64,000 bases of DNA, from NCBI GenBank assembly GCA_012184525.1, contig WOFQ01000008.1:806001-870000 (forward strand). The letters are read 5' to 3'. This document shows, piece after piece, positions 24,254 through 36,008 of the stretch. The notes beneath the pieces are model-generated. The model searched no databases. It worked only from the letters and a program-made list of their open reading frames with translations, and was not told the DNA's origin. The translations under genes were made by a program, and so were the position numbers. The stretch's first letter is position 1; each line of letters begins with the position of its first letter. Origin of the DNA: Xenoacremonium recifei. Lineage: Eukaryota > Ascomycota > Sordariomycetes > Hypocreales > Nectriaceae.

Positions 24254-24940
24254 ATGGAAGCCGCTCCCGGCAGGGATCCGAGGTTTGCAGGGCCCCGGAA
24301 CGGCGACCCTCCAGTCGGTCCAAGTCCTAACGGCCAGCCCATCAGCATGCAGCCTCACCCCCCGTGCGCGATGCTCCCGTCCCTAGTGGACCACCAATCG
24401 ATGTCAAGCCTTAGCCCATGTGGCGCCTGCGCTTGGCTGTCCGTGGCCGCGGGCTCAACCTCGTCTCTCAACCGCCGCAGCTCTAACTCCTCGCCTCAGT
24501 CTCCGAATGGACCATCGCGTTGCTGGACTGGGGCTGCGTCGGGGCTAACCTCGTCCCAATCCATCCCACTACGGAGCGGAAATCGACTGCCCCTCGATTA
24601 TCTCACCTATTGCCAGCGAAGAGAATGGAAGATGCTGCTGGCGCTGGTCCGCATCGCTCCGGGGAAAACGTCGTCGACGCCAATCGCCGCCTGGGGGGGC
24701 CTGTTCGAGTGTGCAGCTGCTGCATCCATGCCCGCGTGTGTCGAGCATTGAGGTCTTGAAAGTCTGCTGTGCATCGTCAGTGGGCGCGCGCGCACACATG
24801 TCTGGTCCATTGTGGTGGGAGTCCTCCTCGTCTTCGTCGTCGTCATTATCCTCCGTCTCTGCTGTCTCTGTCACTGCATTCCCACATTCATTGTTGTGAA
24901 AAAAGAAGCGCGGTGCTGGCGTCTTGCTCTCGAGCACTGA
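24254..24940 (+). pseudogene. Degraded gene for a small multi-span membrane protein
   Basis: Protein-like sequence continues through shifting frames. From 24254, one frame reads MEAAPGRDPRF...NGQPISMQPHPP. At a six-C run (24358-24363) sense moves to another frame: PVRDAPVPSGPPIDVKP, a TAG at 24412, MWRLRLAVRG, a TAA at 24484, then ASVSEWTIALLDWGCVGANLV, which looks like a membrane span. Further on, the original frame resumes with WSIVVGVLLVFVVVIILRL, a clear membrane helix, ending at a TGA at 24938. No GT-AG intron arrangement I tried restores a single frame. The layout (Pro-rich cytosolic N-terminus, then MWRLxLxVRGLN and several spans) resembles four-span MARVEL-like fungal membrane proteins. 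At least one frameshift, two in-frame stops and a second shift are required. Sequencing error could explain a homopolymer shift, but not all lesions. Confidence 0.5.
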
Positions 24941-25052
24941 TGCCTATGACCCTCGTCACAGAGCCTCCTTGCGACTTTCTGTCGTCGTGACCGTGTCATG
25001 ACATGTCCCCACCCCTCGGTCAGTCTGATCGTCCTTCCAGACTGCCACCAGC

Positions 25053-26422
25053 ATGTCGTCCTCTGGCTCGGGGTCTTCTTTTACTTCTTCTTCCCTCGGC
25101 CGCCCTCCTACCTACGGACGCACCTATACCAGTCCTGTCGATTCGACCTGGACCCCGAACTCGGGATTCTCGACCATATCTGCGCCGACCACCGAGGGGT
25201 CAGGCGGCACCCAGGCATCGACAGTCGATATTGGCCCGCCTGGCTTCTCAGCAACTATGTACATTGCGCTCAAGACCTCCCCCTCTTCGCGTTCCTGACT
25301 CTAACCTTGAGCTAGAATTCTGTTCCAGGACACGCCGGACGAACGAACGATATACCTCGGCCCGTGGGAGGTGGTAGGGTCGGAGCAACGTCGAGTTCGC
25401 TGGCAGTGTAGCTTCGAGAACGAAGTGCTCGAACATTATTGTAACTCTTCTTTTATCCGCGTCCCAGTCGCATTGGCTAATGCTTCGGGAAATCCAAAGT
25501 GCCCTCAGATATTCCTGCGGACATACATCCTCACACGCTCCATTCGCGACATCGCCCTTACTACGACCCTGCCGATATGGAACGATATGTGACTTTTCAA
25601 GAGCCGCATCGAGTTCGCTATGTCAACGACGAGGGCGTCTGTATCCATGATCAGTACATAACGATTCGGTACGAGTTTACATCGATTGAGGGGTCTTTCC
25701 AGTTTCAGGGAGACTTGCGCCGCAAGGATTTGATTGCCTTCTTCGATGTCGACGTTGTCTGGACCAATGTGCATGGTCGCACCGATGGCTTCGGCAAAGT
25801 CAAGGGCATTGGTGCGATCCAGCGGCTCAAGCTCTGGAGAGACCGTTACACAACATTTCACTCGATCAGCGTCTTGGCGAACAAGACGGACGGCCAATAC
25901 CGCGAATACGAGATCCACTGCTTCGAGGGCGAACTTCGAGGACGAGACGAACGAGCCAAACAACTCCGGCTGAACGTGAGTGGGCGGAGGCGCCATACCA
26001 CAGAGGAATCATCTCACGGTCGTCGGTTCTCCCTGGCACAGCGGATGCGCCCGCGAGGAAGAGCTGGCGGGACGGCGGAATCGAGCCCGTCGCTGCCGGC
26101 GCTCGACATTCGATATCTCGCCATTCAGTTCACCAGTCGTCAAGGTACCCAATTCTCAGGGCACTGCTCGCTCGAAACAAAAACCGGTTCGGCGCCGCTA
26201 ACTCGCGCATCAGACTATCGGAGGTTCGTCCAGACCTGGCTCTCTTGCCACAGTTCGGACCGTGATTTTCAAGGCATCCCGTTTCCGCCCAACCATTTCG
26301 AGCTCCCATCGCCACAGATATTGCCCGGGCAGTCGGCGAGCCTGCCATCGCCGGAGTGGCAGCATAGCACCCTAGATCCGGTGCCTGAGCCGTCGGATGA
26401 GGCCGATGCAACGACGCCATAG
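25053..26422 (+). CDS. Conserved-looking protein of unknown function
   Basis: Three exons (25053-25258, 25316-25440, 25500-26422) encode 417 residues. The first ~60 residues are Ser/Thr/Gly-rich. The core (about 70-310) reads like a globular beta-rich domain: DTPDERTIYLGPWEVVGSEQ, RYVTFQEPHRVRYVNDEG, then YEFTSIEGSFQFQGDLRRKDL and DIRYLAIQFTS after a basic linker. The tail is Pro/Ser-rich. I recognise no named family. The phrases about comparing residues (FQFQGDLRRKDLIAFFDVD) suggest a binding or scaffold domain, but this is only an impression. Splices were chosen because each gives matching phase and a CTAAC branch site in intron 1. It lies 112 nt after the membrane-protein relic. Confidence 0.75.
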
Positions 26423-26920
26423 ACGGTCGCTGCAGCCAGCCAGTGTAAGCCGGGCACTGTCAGCAGCTAAGCAGCTGGAGCCAGTAGCACCACCACGCGG
26501 CGGCACATGCTGCAGGCCGCTGGTGGGGTGATGGAATGGACCCTGCAACAAACAGCTCGCGTCTGGGAAAAAATAGTTTTCCTCAATAACGGCTTGCACG
26601 GAGAGACGTCGGTGCCGCGGGGGTCAAGGGCCGCTCCAGGCCCCCAAAGCGGCCGAGTACGCTTCCGTCAGCAAACCACAAGCCATGTCCGTGGGCAGAC
26701 CGTTCGGGCAGACTCCACCCCACCAGGAACCCCGCGATGTCAGATCATACCTACATGCTACATGGCACCGGCCGCCGGACGTCGTCATTGACCATCCCAC
26801 GCAGGCCGCTTATCTTATAGCTCCCAGTGGTTTCGCATCTACCCTGGCTGGCGCTGGCTCGCAACAGTCTCATAGTTTCTCTCAGAAGTCGACATCGTCG
26901 CCAATTGCGCCGTCGCGACC
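26423..26920. other. Acetate kinase promoter region
   Basis: No gene was seen in this 498-nt gap. A TTATC motif (near 26812) lies about 105 nt before the acetate kinase start. Confidence 0.5.
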
Positions 26921-28240
26921 ATGAAGGTCATTCTCGCCATCAATGCCGGCTCCAGCTCGGTCAAGATCTCGGTGTACACGGCCGACAAGCACTCCACGCC
27001 CATCCAGATTGCCGACCTCCAGGTCAGCGGGTTGACCGCGCCGCCCGCGCAGCTCGACTATTCACGCCGCGGAGAGAAGGTTTACAAGGGCAAAGAGGTT
27101 GCGAGCGAGGTTGAGAACCAAGAAGATGCCTTCAACCTGCTCCTCCAAACCTTGGTAGACGACGCCGAGCTGAGCGAGATCAGCTCGAAGAAGGACATTG
27201 CCATCACATGCCATCGCATTGTCCACGGCGGCGATTACGACCAGTCGCAGCTCATTACACAAGACACCTACCACCATCTCGAGCTTCTAAGTGATCTCGC
27301 TCCGCTGCATAATGGCGCGGCCCTGGGCATTGTCGATACATGCATCAGGCTCCTCCCCGATGCCATCAACGTCGCGTGCTTCGACTCCCAGTTCCACGCG
27401 ACGCTACCCCCGCACATTTACACCTATCCTATCGACCCCAAAATCGCAAAGAGCAACCGACTGCGCAAGTACGGATTCCACGGCATCAGCTATGCCTTCA
27501 TCACCCGGTCTGTCGCCGAGTACCTCCATAAAGACGCCGCACAGCTCAACATTATTGCCCTGCATCTTGGTAGCGGTGCCAGTGCATGCGCCATCAAGGA
27601 TGGCAAGAGTTGGGACACGAGCATGGGTTTGACCCCTCTGGCCGGTCTTCCTGGCGCTACCAGAAGTGGCAGCGTTGATCCCAGGTGAGTTTCATGTTCC
27701 TTAATGACCATCCTACACGGTAGAGAAGTATCAGGTTGCTAACGAGTGGCAAACTTCAGCCTTGTCTTCCACTACGCCAGTGATGTGGGGAAGCTCTCTC
27801 CTGCATCTACCAAACACCTTCACATCTCAGTGGCTGAGGAGATATTAAACAAGAAGAGCGGCTGGAACGCAATGACGGGGACGACCAACTTCGGCATTGT
27901 CGCCGAGTCAGACGATCCCCAATGCCGCCTAGCCTTTGATATCTTCGTGGACCGAGTCTGTGGCTTCGTCGGCAGCTATTACGTCTCCTTGGAGGGCAAG
28001 GTTGACGCCCTCGTCTTTGCCGGTGGCATCGGCGAGAGGAGTTCCAAGCTGCGCAAGGCTGTTGTAGACCGTATTGCGTGCCTTGGTTTCGCCGTCGATG
28101 AAGGCCGCAACTCAACCAAGATCACTGAGGTGGTCCAGGAAATTGGGCAGCCGGAAGCTGCCCATCGTGTACTTGTCTGCCAGACGGACGAGCAATTTGA
28201 AATGGCGCGCGTATGCGCTGAGAAGGAGGAACTATGGTGA
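26921..28240 (+). CDS. Acetate kinase
   Basis: Two exons (26921-27684, 27760-28240) give 414 residues, the normal length. The ASKHA-fold signatures are present: ILAINAGSSSVK at the N-terminus, CHRIVHGGDYD, FDSQFHATLPP, RKYGFHGISYAF, then LHLGSGASACAIKDGKSWDTSMGLTPLAG and GGIGERSS near the C-terminus. The enzyme interconverts acetyl phosphate plus ADP with acetate plus ATP. In fungi it usually partners a phosphoketolase that makes acetyl phosphate from xylulose-5-phosphate or fructose-6-phosphate. No phosphoketolase gene is in this window. The intron splits a Ser codon (AG|C), and both halves are intact. No organelle-targeting signal is visible, so a cytosolic location is likely. Confidence 0.95.
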
Positions 28241-28897
28241 TGAAATGACTTTGTAATGATTTGATAGAGAATTGGGAATGTCATGATGCGTGGGGTATCT
28301 AGAGGTAGACTTGAACCCATTGGCGTAACTCGAATCCGATTAAGCTTATAGCATATCGAAACATATCAAAAACTTTGAAAACTTTCTAGTTTGAATACAT
28401 TATCCATAGGAGCACGATAGTGAGGTTTAGGTTCTCCGTGCACCCTTGTGTTGAGTTACCTACCTCCTTGACCGCGCAGGTATAGGGTGGAATCAAAATA
28501 TTGCATGTAGCCACGAAAAACCATAGGAGAGCGACACACAAAAGCATCCGATCTCCCTCAAACGAGCGGCGAAGGTTCGTCTAGCAATAATATTCCCCAA
28601 CTCGGTCTTTCATGGAGAAAGAAAGGCCGATTGCTGCCTGGAAGGGCGAGCATGGACGGAACAAGCTTGCGTGATGAAGGAGAGAGGAAAAGAAACCCCT
28701 CTGAAATTTTACCAGCTAATCTTCCGCGCCAGTTGGTCCGTGCGCTGAATTCCAATGACGCACATTGCTCGCTCGCCTTTACCATGTGACCTGGGTCTTC
28801 CTGATTCTCATAAACAGGGACATTTCCTCTGTTGAGTTGAACATTAGGCGTCTACCAGAACCACGTGGCGGACTCATTGTGCAGAGCTAGTTGGATC
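28241..28897. other. Intergenic region before CMC4
   Basis: Nothing coding was recognised. A 75-codon minus-strand frame (28558-28785) has no family features. Confidence 0.5.
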
Positions 28898-29311
28898 ATG
28901 GTTTGTCGTTGGACTTCTCGCGATACCTGGGAAAGCATTGACCGTTCTCGATAGGCTGCGCGAGACGACGTCGAAGCTAAGCCGCCGTGCCACCCTCGAG
29001 CGGTAAGTCATGCAGAATTGAGAGCTTCAGACTTGTTGGCTGATTATGTCTTTTGCTCGCAGTGTGCCATACAGGGTAGCTAAACAACTTGTCTCATTTG
29101 CCTGCGAAACATGATCTGACGCAGATGTGCAGACTGCCTCACCAGGAACAACTACAATGAGGCCAAGTGTCAATCCGCCATCAAGGCACTATACGAGTGC
29201 TGCGAGGCCTTCTACGAACGATACGGGGAGGATGCATCGTCTCCGAGCTGTCCCAAGCCGAGCCTACTACGATTAAAGATGAAGCAACTTAGACAGGAGG
29301 AGGGCAAATAG
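28898..29311 (+). CDS. CMC4: Twin CX9C protein CMC4, with a 13-nt micro-exon
   Basis: Four exons (28898-28900, 28955-29002, 29063-29075, 29133-29311) encode 80 residues. Twin CX9C motifs are exact: Cys 13/23 and Cys 34/44, plus Cys 18 and 45. The sequence runs PPCHPRACAIQDCLTRNN and KALYECCEAFYERYG, then a PSLLRLKMKQ tail. CMC4 (human MTCP1-p8 relative) is imported into the mitochondrial intermembrane space by the Mia40/Erv1 oxidative pathway. The third exon is only 13 nt (five codons minus two bases) and supplies Cys 18. The start codon is alone in exon 1, with a GTTTGT donor; this first junction is the weakest part. Exon 4 begins after the second AG (GTGCAG), because the nearer GCAG is only about 5 nt from the branch A and breaks the frame. 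Confidence 0.82.
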
Positions 29312-29944
29312 AGTAGATCTGTAACGCTCGTCGTAGTGTGTCCGCCGGTTTAGATAACGCTGGCAACGATTGTGAAGAGCGCCGAGTTTCTTCTAGGCGA
29401 TCATTGAGCACGCAAGAGGTCCTCAAGGGACCTGAACAAGCATTGGGGTGTCCTGTTCCGAGACTCTAATATGAATGCCGATGACATTATGATACAGAAG
29501 AAGAAAAAGAAAAATTCCCAGCAAGTGGGGAGACTTTTGAGTGGCTGGCACAGTGCAAAAGTGCGAACATTATGAGTAATAACACGGTCGATACGCGCGC
29601 CAACTGCAAGCTGCGGCAGCGCCTAAATTCAGGTACCCAACCTGTGCAGCTCCAGGCGCGCTAGTGAACCAAGCAGCCTGGATTCTTTTGTTTTGCGAAA
29701 CGGCCATTTCTTGAGCTTCAGCACCAGACCCCATCGACGATTCCGACCGACCTTTGCAGAACTCAGCAGCGCGCCGATCGAGATTCACGCTCGCCTGGGC
29801 ATGTATGCGGGCTTGAACGAGCAAGCATTCTGGACCCGGCCGGCCAGCCAAGCCGATTAGGGTCGCTCGTCAAGCTCCTCGTTCCGTCCTTCACGTTGAA
29901 GTCTACAAAGCACGATCTCCCGACGACTGTTCCTGGGCATCAAC
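29312..29944. other. Intergenic region between CMC4 and NUP84
   Basis: No coding structure is visible; a short A-rich tract occurs near 29500-29515. Confidence 0.5.
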
Positions 29945-32807
29945 ATGGAGGGCGTCGTGTCAACTGGGAACTCCAGGCTCAGAGCAGGGCCCGAAGTCGA
30001 ATTCTTCGCCAATGCCCTGGACGACTGTATGGCGCCGCGCCTCTCCCCGGCGGACAAACGACAACGAATTCTTGACCTACCACGCAAATACTACGAAAAT
30101 GCCCTCCGTCGGCTGGCGCATGTTCGCCCGAGCAAAGCGCGAGAGGTCGATGTTGATATGGATATGGATGAGGCCGAACAGAACGCCGCGAACGAGCTTT
30201 CTCCCGATGAGATCAAGCGCATCGAGAAGGAAGCGCAGACCTGGGACCTGGTTCGCAGGCTTCTTCCACTAAGATACTCTGGGTCTACGGTCAAAGCGCC
30301 ATCTGTCTTCTCATCAAAAGCCTCCGGTACTGGAATTCTACAAAAGTTTCTCGAATCCGACCCCTTGGCCCAAGAACGACGAGTAGTTGTCCAGTGGTTG
30401 CAGACCAATGCAGCTTCTGGTCCAGACATCGATGAACTGGCGCGTGAGCTACAGCAGAACGCTGACCGAGGAGACATAATCGCTCATGGATGGCTTCATA
30501 CTCGATCGTCTATCAAACTACGGAAAAGCGTGACTGCCTGGCCGCACTTGCTCGATCGCCAATCCCCAAATATTGCAAACACCCACGTCAACTCGGATGG
30601 AGCGCCGCTTGTGACCCAGCTGGACCCCGATGCTCCCACTCGACAAGGTCGCAAATTGGAACCCCAAGATGAATACTTTGAGAGAGCCATATGGCTAGGA
30701 TGCTTCGAACACCTCCGCCGAGGATCTAGCCGCGATTCGATTCGAGAGTGGTGCCAAGAACGAACTGAAATGTGGCGGGCGATCTCGACATCGGCCGCCC
30801 TTCTGTCGACCGATGATAGCGAGCCCACTCCCGAGAGCGATGCTGCTTCACTGGCACTCTGGAGACGAATGTGCTTCAGTCTTGCTCGACAAGGCGGATG
30901 TGACGATTACGAAAGGGCCGTTTATGGTGTCCTCTCTGGAGACATTCCCAGCGTCGAAAAGGTTGCCCTTACCTGGGACGATTTCCTCTTTGCCAACTAT
31001 AACGCCCTCCTTCGCACGCAATTCGACAACTACCTCCTGAGCCAATGTCCACCAGAGAAGGCTACTGGCCTCACCCAGACATTCGCATCTTTTGATGCTA
31101 TCCAATTCCACGGTGATCCCGCCACGGCGGCGAAACGTCTCATTGGCTCCCTCAAGTCAAATAAACAGATCCAAGCTGAAGCCAACGAGCCTGCCAAGGC
31201 GCTACAAGCTTCCTTGATATCTGGCGAGATCGCGGAACATCTCTATGAGCAAGGAGCGGTGATATGCGATAGTGCGACAGATAAGACACCGTCAAACCTC
31301 CTATATCGATTCGACTCCCGGCCCGTTGAGGTCAATTCAGAGAGATTCTTCAAGAGTTCCGAATTTGATGGACTTCGTATCACCTCTCACATCTACCTTC
31401 TCATCACGCTATTGGAGAAGCTTGATGCTAAGCCGCAAGCTTTTCTTGTCTCTACTACCCCTCTCACATTGAGATATAACCAGGAGAACATTGTGGCAGC
31501 ATATACTGACTACTTGAGACGGGCTCAGTTGCCAGAACTGATCCCTCTTTATTGTTCGGTGCTGGACGAAATGAGGTGTTACGAGGTCCTGAGCTTCAAC
31601 CTCATCTTTATTGAGGATGACAAACAGCGCAGGCAGCAGCTCAAGCTTATTCAGGAGGCTGGTATTGACGTTCTGAGTTTCGTCAGGAAGCAAGCTGCGC
31701 TGATGTATGAGGCTCTTGGACCGGAGAAGGACCAATTTCTTGCACGGAACTCATTCAAAATTGTCGAACCGGGCCCGCCTACAGCAAGACGAGGACGACC
31801 TATCAAGCCGGACTATTTTGGCGAGGACGAGGATGTTGTCGAGCCGAAGCACGAATATCTCATCCGATCATTGGAATGGCTGCTTAATGTCTCCGAAACT
31901 TTCCCTCATGCCTTCGCCTATGGAACGATGATTTACAAGTACTTCCTCAGTATGTTTTTTATGAATCCATATGTATTACAACTACTAATAGCGTAACAGA
32001 GAATATGCATCTGAACGCAGCTCGCCTGTTAATGAGACGGGTGCCGTTCTCTGAAATTGTTGGAAGATCTTCCGACCAAGATGAGGTTGAAGGTGCTTGG
32101 ACAGAGGACCTTGACTTCTGGGAGCAGCACCTTGAGCGTAGCGGAGCTCGTGATGTGACTGCTGCGCAGGTGGCCAAGGATGCACGAAACTTCCGGGAGC
32201 TCGAGTTCCTGGTTCGAGTGTTGGACAACATCGAGACAATTGCTTCCTTGTCTGTGATTTCTAATGAGTATGTTGATATGATCTTCTTAGCAAGAGCCCA
32301 GAGACTAATGTGATCAGGGAACCACCTCCGACTCGGGAGTTCTGGAACAAAGTTGGCGATGAAGTCAAGAACGCCAAGGAGCATATGCAGCCTCTCCTCA
32401 ACAACTGGCTTATTCCAGGCATTCAAGGTATGGCATGGCAGTGCAAAAGAAGAAAGAAGTCTGCTGACACCCCAGTAGAAGGAGACAAAGATTTGCGAGA
32501 TCTCCGCAGTGCATATCTGACTGAGACTGTGCTCGCCTACGTCAGTTCTCTGCACTTTGCGGGCACAAGCCTCTCTCGGGACAACCTGCTGGAGTGCATG
32601 GAACTGGCAGCTATCATTGCAGAACGCAACTCGGACCTTGCGACAGCCTTTGTGGAGGCAGGCCGTATGAAGGAGCTCGTCGAGGCTTTTGCGGCAGCCA
32701 GCAAGGCGCTGGCCATCTCGACCGGAGACAAGAGGGCCGCGGGCTCCAGCAGCAAGAAACTGCGAGAGATGGGATGGTCCCGGGATCTTTGGTCGGTTAA
32801 GCCTTGA
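29945..32807 (+). CDS. NUP84: Nuclear pore protein NUP84/NUP107
   Basis: Three exons (29945-31949, 32000-32267, 32318-32807) encode 920 residues, matching the family. The protein is predicted largely alpha-helical. Recognisable Nup84/Nup107 stretches include AQTWDLVRRLLPLRY near residue 98, EYFERAIWLGCFEHLRRG, and LALWRRMCFSLARQGG followed by DYERAVYGVLSGD. WDDFLFANYNALLRTQFDNYL and HIYLLITLLEKL come later. It is a structural member of the Y-shaped nuclear pore outer-ring complex. The second intron removes a stop and joins SNE to PPPTREFWNKVGDE in frame. The C-terminal end (KKLREMGWSRDLWSVKP) is intact. Confidence 0.92.
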
Positions 32808-33427
32808 GTCGGCTAATGGCTCTCGGCACCGAGTCTGGGTTCTTTTTACAACATCTGGTCGCTGGATAGGGCGTTTTCAATACATTGCACACGGTGAAGG
32901 AACATGGATGTAAAATACGGGATCGAGGACTATTAGGGAGTGAGCGACGGAGCTCAAGATGTCGATCTGACGGACTAGGGAGGAGCATGGAAAGACTATG
33001 TTTGAGAGGATAGATACCTGCCTACTTTACCTCCCTTACCTGTACAGAAGCTTTGTACTTGCAACCACAAACTTGAGTGTAATTTAGATATTGTGAGGAT
33101 GAGACAGGATGAAACGAGATGAACCAACGGACGTGCCTGCAGGAGTGCTGCAATAATATGCACTTTGATTGAAGGGTCTTACTGCAATTCGAATCGCGAA
33201 ATCCTAAAGGATTCCAACTGGGGTAGATCTATAGTCTTCGTACTCCGTATATGAAATATGAATCCTGGATCCTGGGGAAGTTGGAGATGAATTTAGGCGG
33301 CCGGGAGACGTGCCGGTGGCTGAAACGCTACCCCGACCGACCTTACGTCAGGTGTCTTATCGATAGCAATTGGAAGCACAGCTCCGGCTTCCAGTCAACC
33401 TCCTCACCACGACATCATCCTACAACC
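32808..33427. other. Intergenic region between NUP84 and VPS37
   Basis: No gene features were seen; composition is mixed and AT-richer around 33020-33250. Confidence 0.5.
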
Positions 33428-34201
33428 ATGAGCACCTACACCCCAGATATCCAGACCCAGACGCCCCCCATCCTCCCGCCTAAGCCTAGCAGCCATGAGG
33501 CGAGTCGAATCGCAACCCCAACTTCCGCGGGTCTGCCGGTAGAGCCCGAGCGGCCAGGCGCCGGTCGAGTACCCGTCCAGGTCGCCATGCCGCCAGCATC
33601 GATACCAGACCCGGGCGACCAGTGGCTCCCGCAAATACTCCAGGACAAATCGTGAGTTCCTCGCCGACCCTATCTTCGATTCCATCCTCACTGACAGGCA
33701 CCCAGCAAACAAGACCTCACCGAGATCCTCGCCAACCCCGCCCTCCTCGAAGCCCTCACCCACGCGCCCGCCACCATCCACCCCTCCCTCGCCGCCTCCC
33801 ACCAAGCCCTCACCACCGCGCTCGCCGAAAACGTCGACCTAGCCGCCCACGTCGCCGACCTGGAATCCCGCCTCGCGCGCCAGCGCAGCCAGGCCCAGGC
33901 GCAGCTGCTCTCGACGCACGCGCTGGAGCGGCAGTGGCGCGCCAAGCAGTCCGACATGGACCACGCGCTGGCGCCGTTCTCGCCCGCCGCGCTGTACCAG
34001 CAGCTCGGCCAGGGCGTGCAGGAGCAGGCGGCGGTGTGTCAGGCCATGGAGGAGAGCTTTTTGGAGGGCGAGGGCGGTGCGGCGGGCGAGAGGGATATGG
34101 CCGAGTGGGTGAGGCGGTATCGTGAGGCGAGGGTGCTGTATTATCTGAGGCAGGAGAGGAAGGAGAGGTGGGATGAGGGACGGGTTGGGGGATGGAGGTG
34201 A
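33428..34201 (+). CDS. VPS37: ESCRT-I subunit VPS37 (Mod(r) domain)
   Basis: Two exons (33428-33651, 33706-34201) encode 239 residues. The first ~75 are Pro/Ser/Thr-rich and disordered. The rest is a helical Mod(r) domain: DLTEILANPALLEALTHAP, then a long coiled coil with ENVDLAAHVADLESRLARQR, and a C-terminal part with MEESFLEGEG and WVRRYREARVLYYLRQER. VPS37 bridges the ESCRT-I stalk and sorts ubiquitinated membrane proteins into multivesicular bodies. The second exon is conspicuously GC-rich with strong third-position C/G, more than its neighbours. I chose the ATG at 33428 since upstream in-frame codons lack conserved character. Confidence 0.85.
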
Positions 34202-34691
34202 GGTTTTTACGTGGAGGAGGAGATGGAATGGCAAATACCCCTAGACGATGGAACGGATGAGAAGCAATGGGTTGGGTTTTTCGGACTTGGGTCGCGGTAG
34301 CCCGACTGATGTATAATGCAAAGGTCCATGAAATGCTGGTCTAATGCTGGCAGTAAACAAATGATGAATAGAAAGACTTCAAACGAAAAGGTGAGGGGAT
34401 CCAAGCAACACCTCCCCGGGCTCTATGTAATGATGATGCTTTGCTCCACGATCTATAGAATACCAGCGCCTCGCCATGTCTCATGCGTCTCATCAGAGTC
34501 TCTTCTCAACTCACATCCCTCGCTCGCTCGAAGATCAACAACGAAAAGGAAGAACAAACGGAAAAGCCTTTCCTGCAGGCTTCAAGGAGCAAAGGAAACC
34601 ACGCCCAGGACAAAATCATAGACAAGAATTAGAAAAAAAAAAGGGGTCAGCATGTTCACAGTCGCCGCCCTTGACCCCTCGTATTCGCCCA
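34202..34691. other. Convergent 3' spacer
   Basis: The region lies between convergent genes and shows only non-coding sequence, with an A-rich tract at about 34630-34640. Confidence 0.5.
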
Positions 34692-36008
34692 TCACAGCGC
34701 ACTGAAGGGACTCCGCACCATGTCTGGGCTGCGAGGGCTCATGGGCAGGGCGAAGAGGTCATCATCAGCGTCCTGTGAGTCGAGACGCACGGGAGCCGAG
34801 GCAGCCGTCGGATCACCTCGGAGTGCTGCATCGAGAGACATGGGCGCGGCCGCCGTGGGCAAGTTCCCGCGCGCGACGGCAGAGAGCGACGGCACAGCAA
34901 CGGCTGCAGGCTGGGGCGACAGTGTGTGAGACTGGCTGCCGGCCTGTGTGAAGGTGTTGGCTATGGGCTCAAGTTAGTCAAGGAGGCTTGTGAAGATGGT
35001 GGTGATGTGGTGACGTTTCTTACCGCTGGAGCTGGGTGCCAGGTCTGCGGGCGACGTGGCGAGCTTCAGGCCTTTCAGCTTATCCACCAGCCTGCCCGTC
35101 ACGATGGCCTTGTTCGACGCAGGACTCGGCACGGGCGGATGCGGCGGTGGACTGATGAAGTTGTCCATGATCCACTGCTTCTCAGCCAGCGCCATCTCCA
35201 GCCCGACACTCTCGGCATTGGCTCTCATCTCGGCCTCCATCTCGCGCTCCAGCTCGGACAGGCGTTGCCGCGCCCATAGAGTATGCAGGACTCCCTGAGG
35301 ACCAGCCTCGGGGGAGAAGCCCTGGGGAAAGATGGCGGGCAGCGGCTTCAGGGTGAGTGACTGCCGCGAGGGGGCGCTGACGGTGACGGTGGTGGGAATA
35401 GGGGCATTCGGGGGCAGGAGGAAGTAAACCCGACGGCGGGAGTTGGGGGAGTCGACGTCAGCGTCAGCATCAGCATCAGTGTCAGCGTCGACAACGGGCA
35501 CAACGGTGGCCTTGCCGGGCCAGGAGACTTCCCAGTTGACGGCGGCCGACACCTGGAGGTTGGCTTCGGCTCCGGCTCCGGCAGCGTGCTGCGAGACCCC
35601 GGCGCTGGGCTCCGTGTCCCGCTCGGCATGGCTTCGGCTGGAGGAGCCGCCGTCAGACCCAGTGCGGGCGCCGGCGTCGACGCGGCCAGGCTCCGGATCC
35701 GACTCGGAGCCGGCGGCGGCAGCAGCACCAGCACCCACCGCGCCGGGATACCACTCGACCATGAGGATCTTGGTTCCATGGGGGCTGAACTCGAAGCGCG
35801 CGAGATGCTGGGCCCCTGACGCCAGGTCCAGGTCTGTGACTGCTCCCGTGGTCTCTGCCGTGACCGTCGCCGCCGTCGTGGTGACGTCGACCCCTTCCGC
35901 GTGGCTTGATGATGCGATAGGGATAGGGGCATCGTCGGGGGTCGGTGGCTGCAGCGCTCCAGCTCCAGCTCCAGCTGCTGGCCGAGGAGCCCCCGAGGAC
36001 GGATCCAT
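34692..36008 (-). CDS. Conserved-looking Ala/Pro-rich protein of unknown function
   Basis: Two minus-strand exons (36008-35024, 34960-34692) encode 417 residues. The N-terminal half is Ala/Gly/Pro/Asp-rich, with an EFSPHGTKILMVEWYPG segment and a DADTDADADAD acidic repeat. The middle contains RRRVYFLLPPNAPIPTTVTV, then a helical coiled stretch LWARQRLSELEREMEAEMRANAESVGLE and KQWIMDNFISPP. The tail ends in DDDLFALPMSPRSPDMVRSPF. I recognise these helix and tail motifs from other Sordariomycete proteins but know no function. The LFALPMSPRSP end looks like a phosphorylatable SP cluster. An in-frame upstream ATG exists at 36203; 36008 is preferred because the extension is repetitive. Confidence 0.7.

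Noticed and set aside
28300..28350. tRNA-like TTCAA/TTCGA elements
   Set aside because: No pairing T-stem or acceptor stem could be drawn around them.
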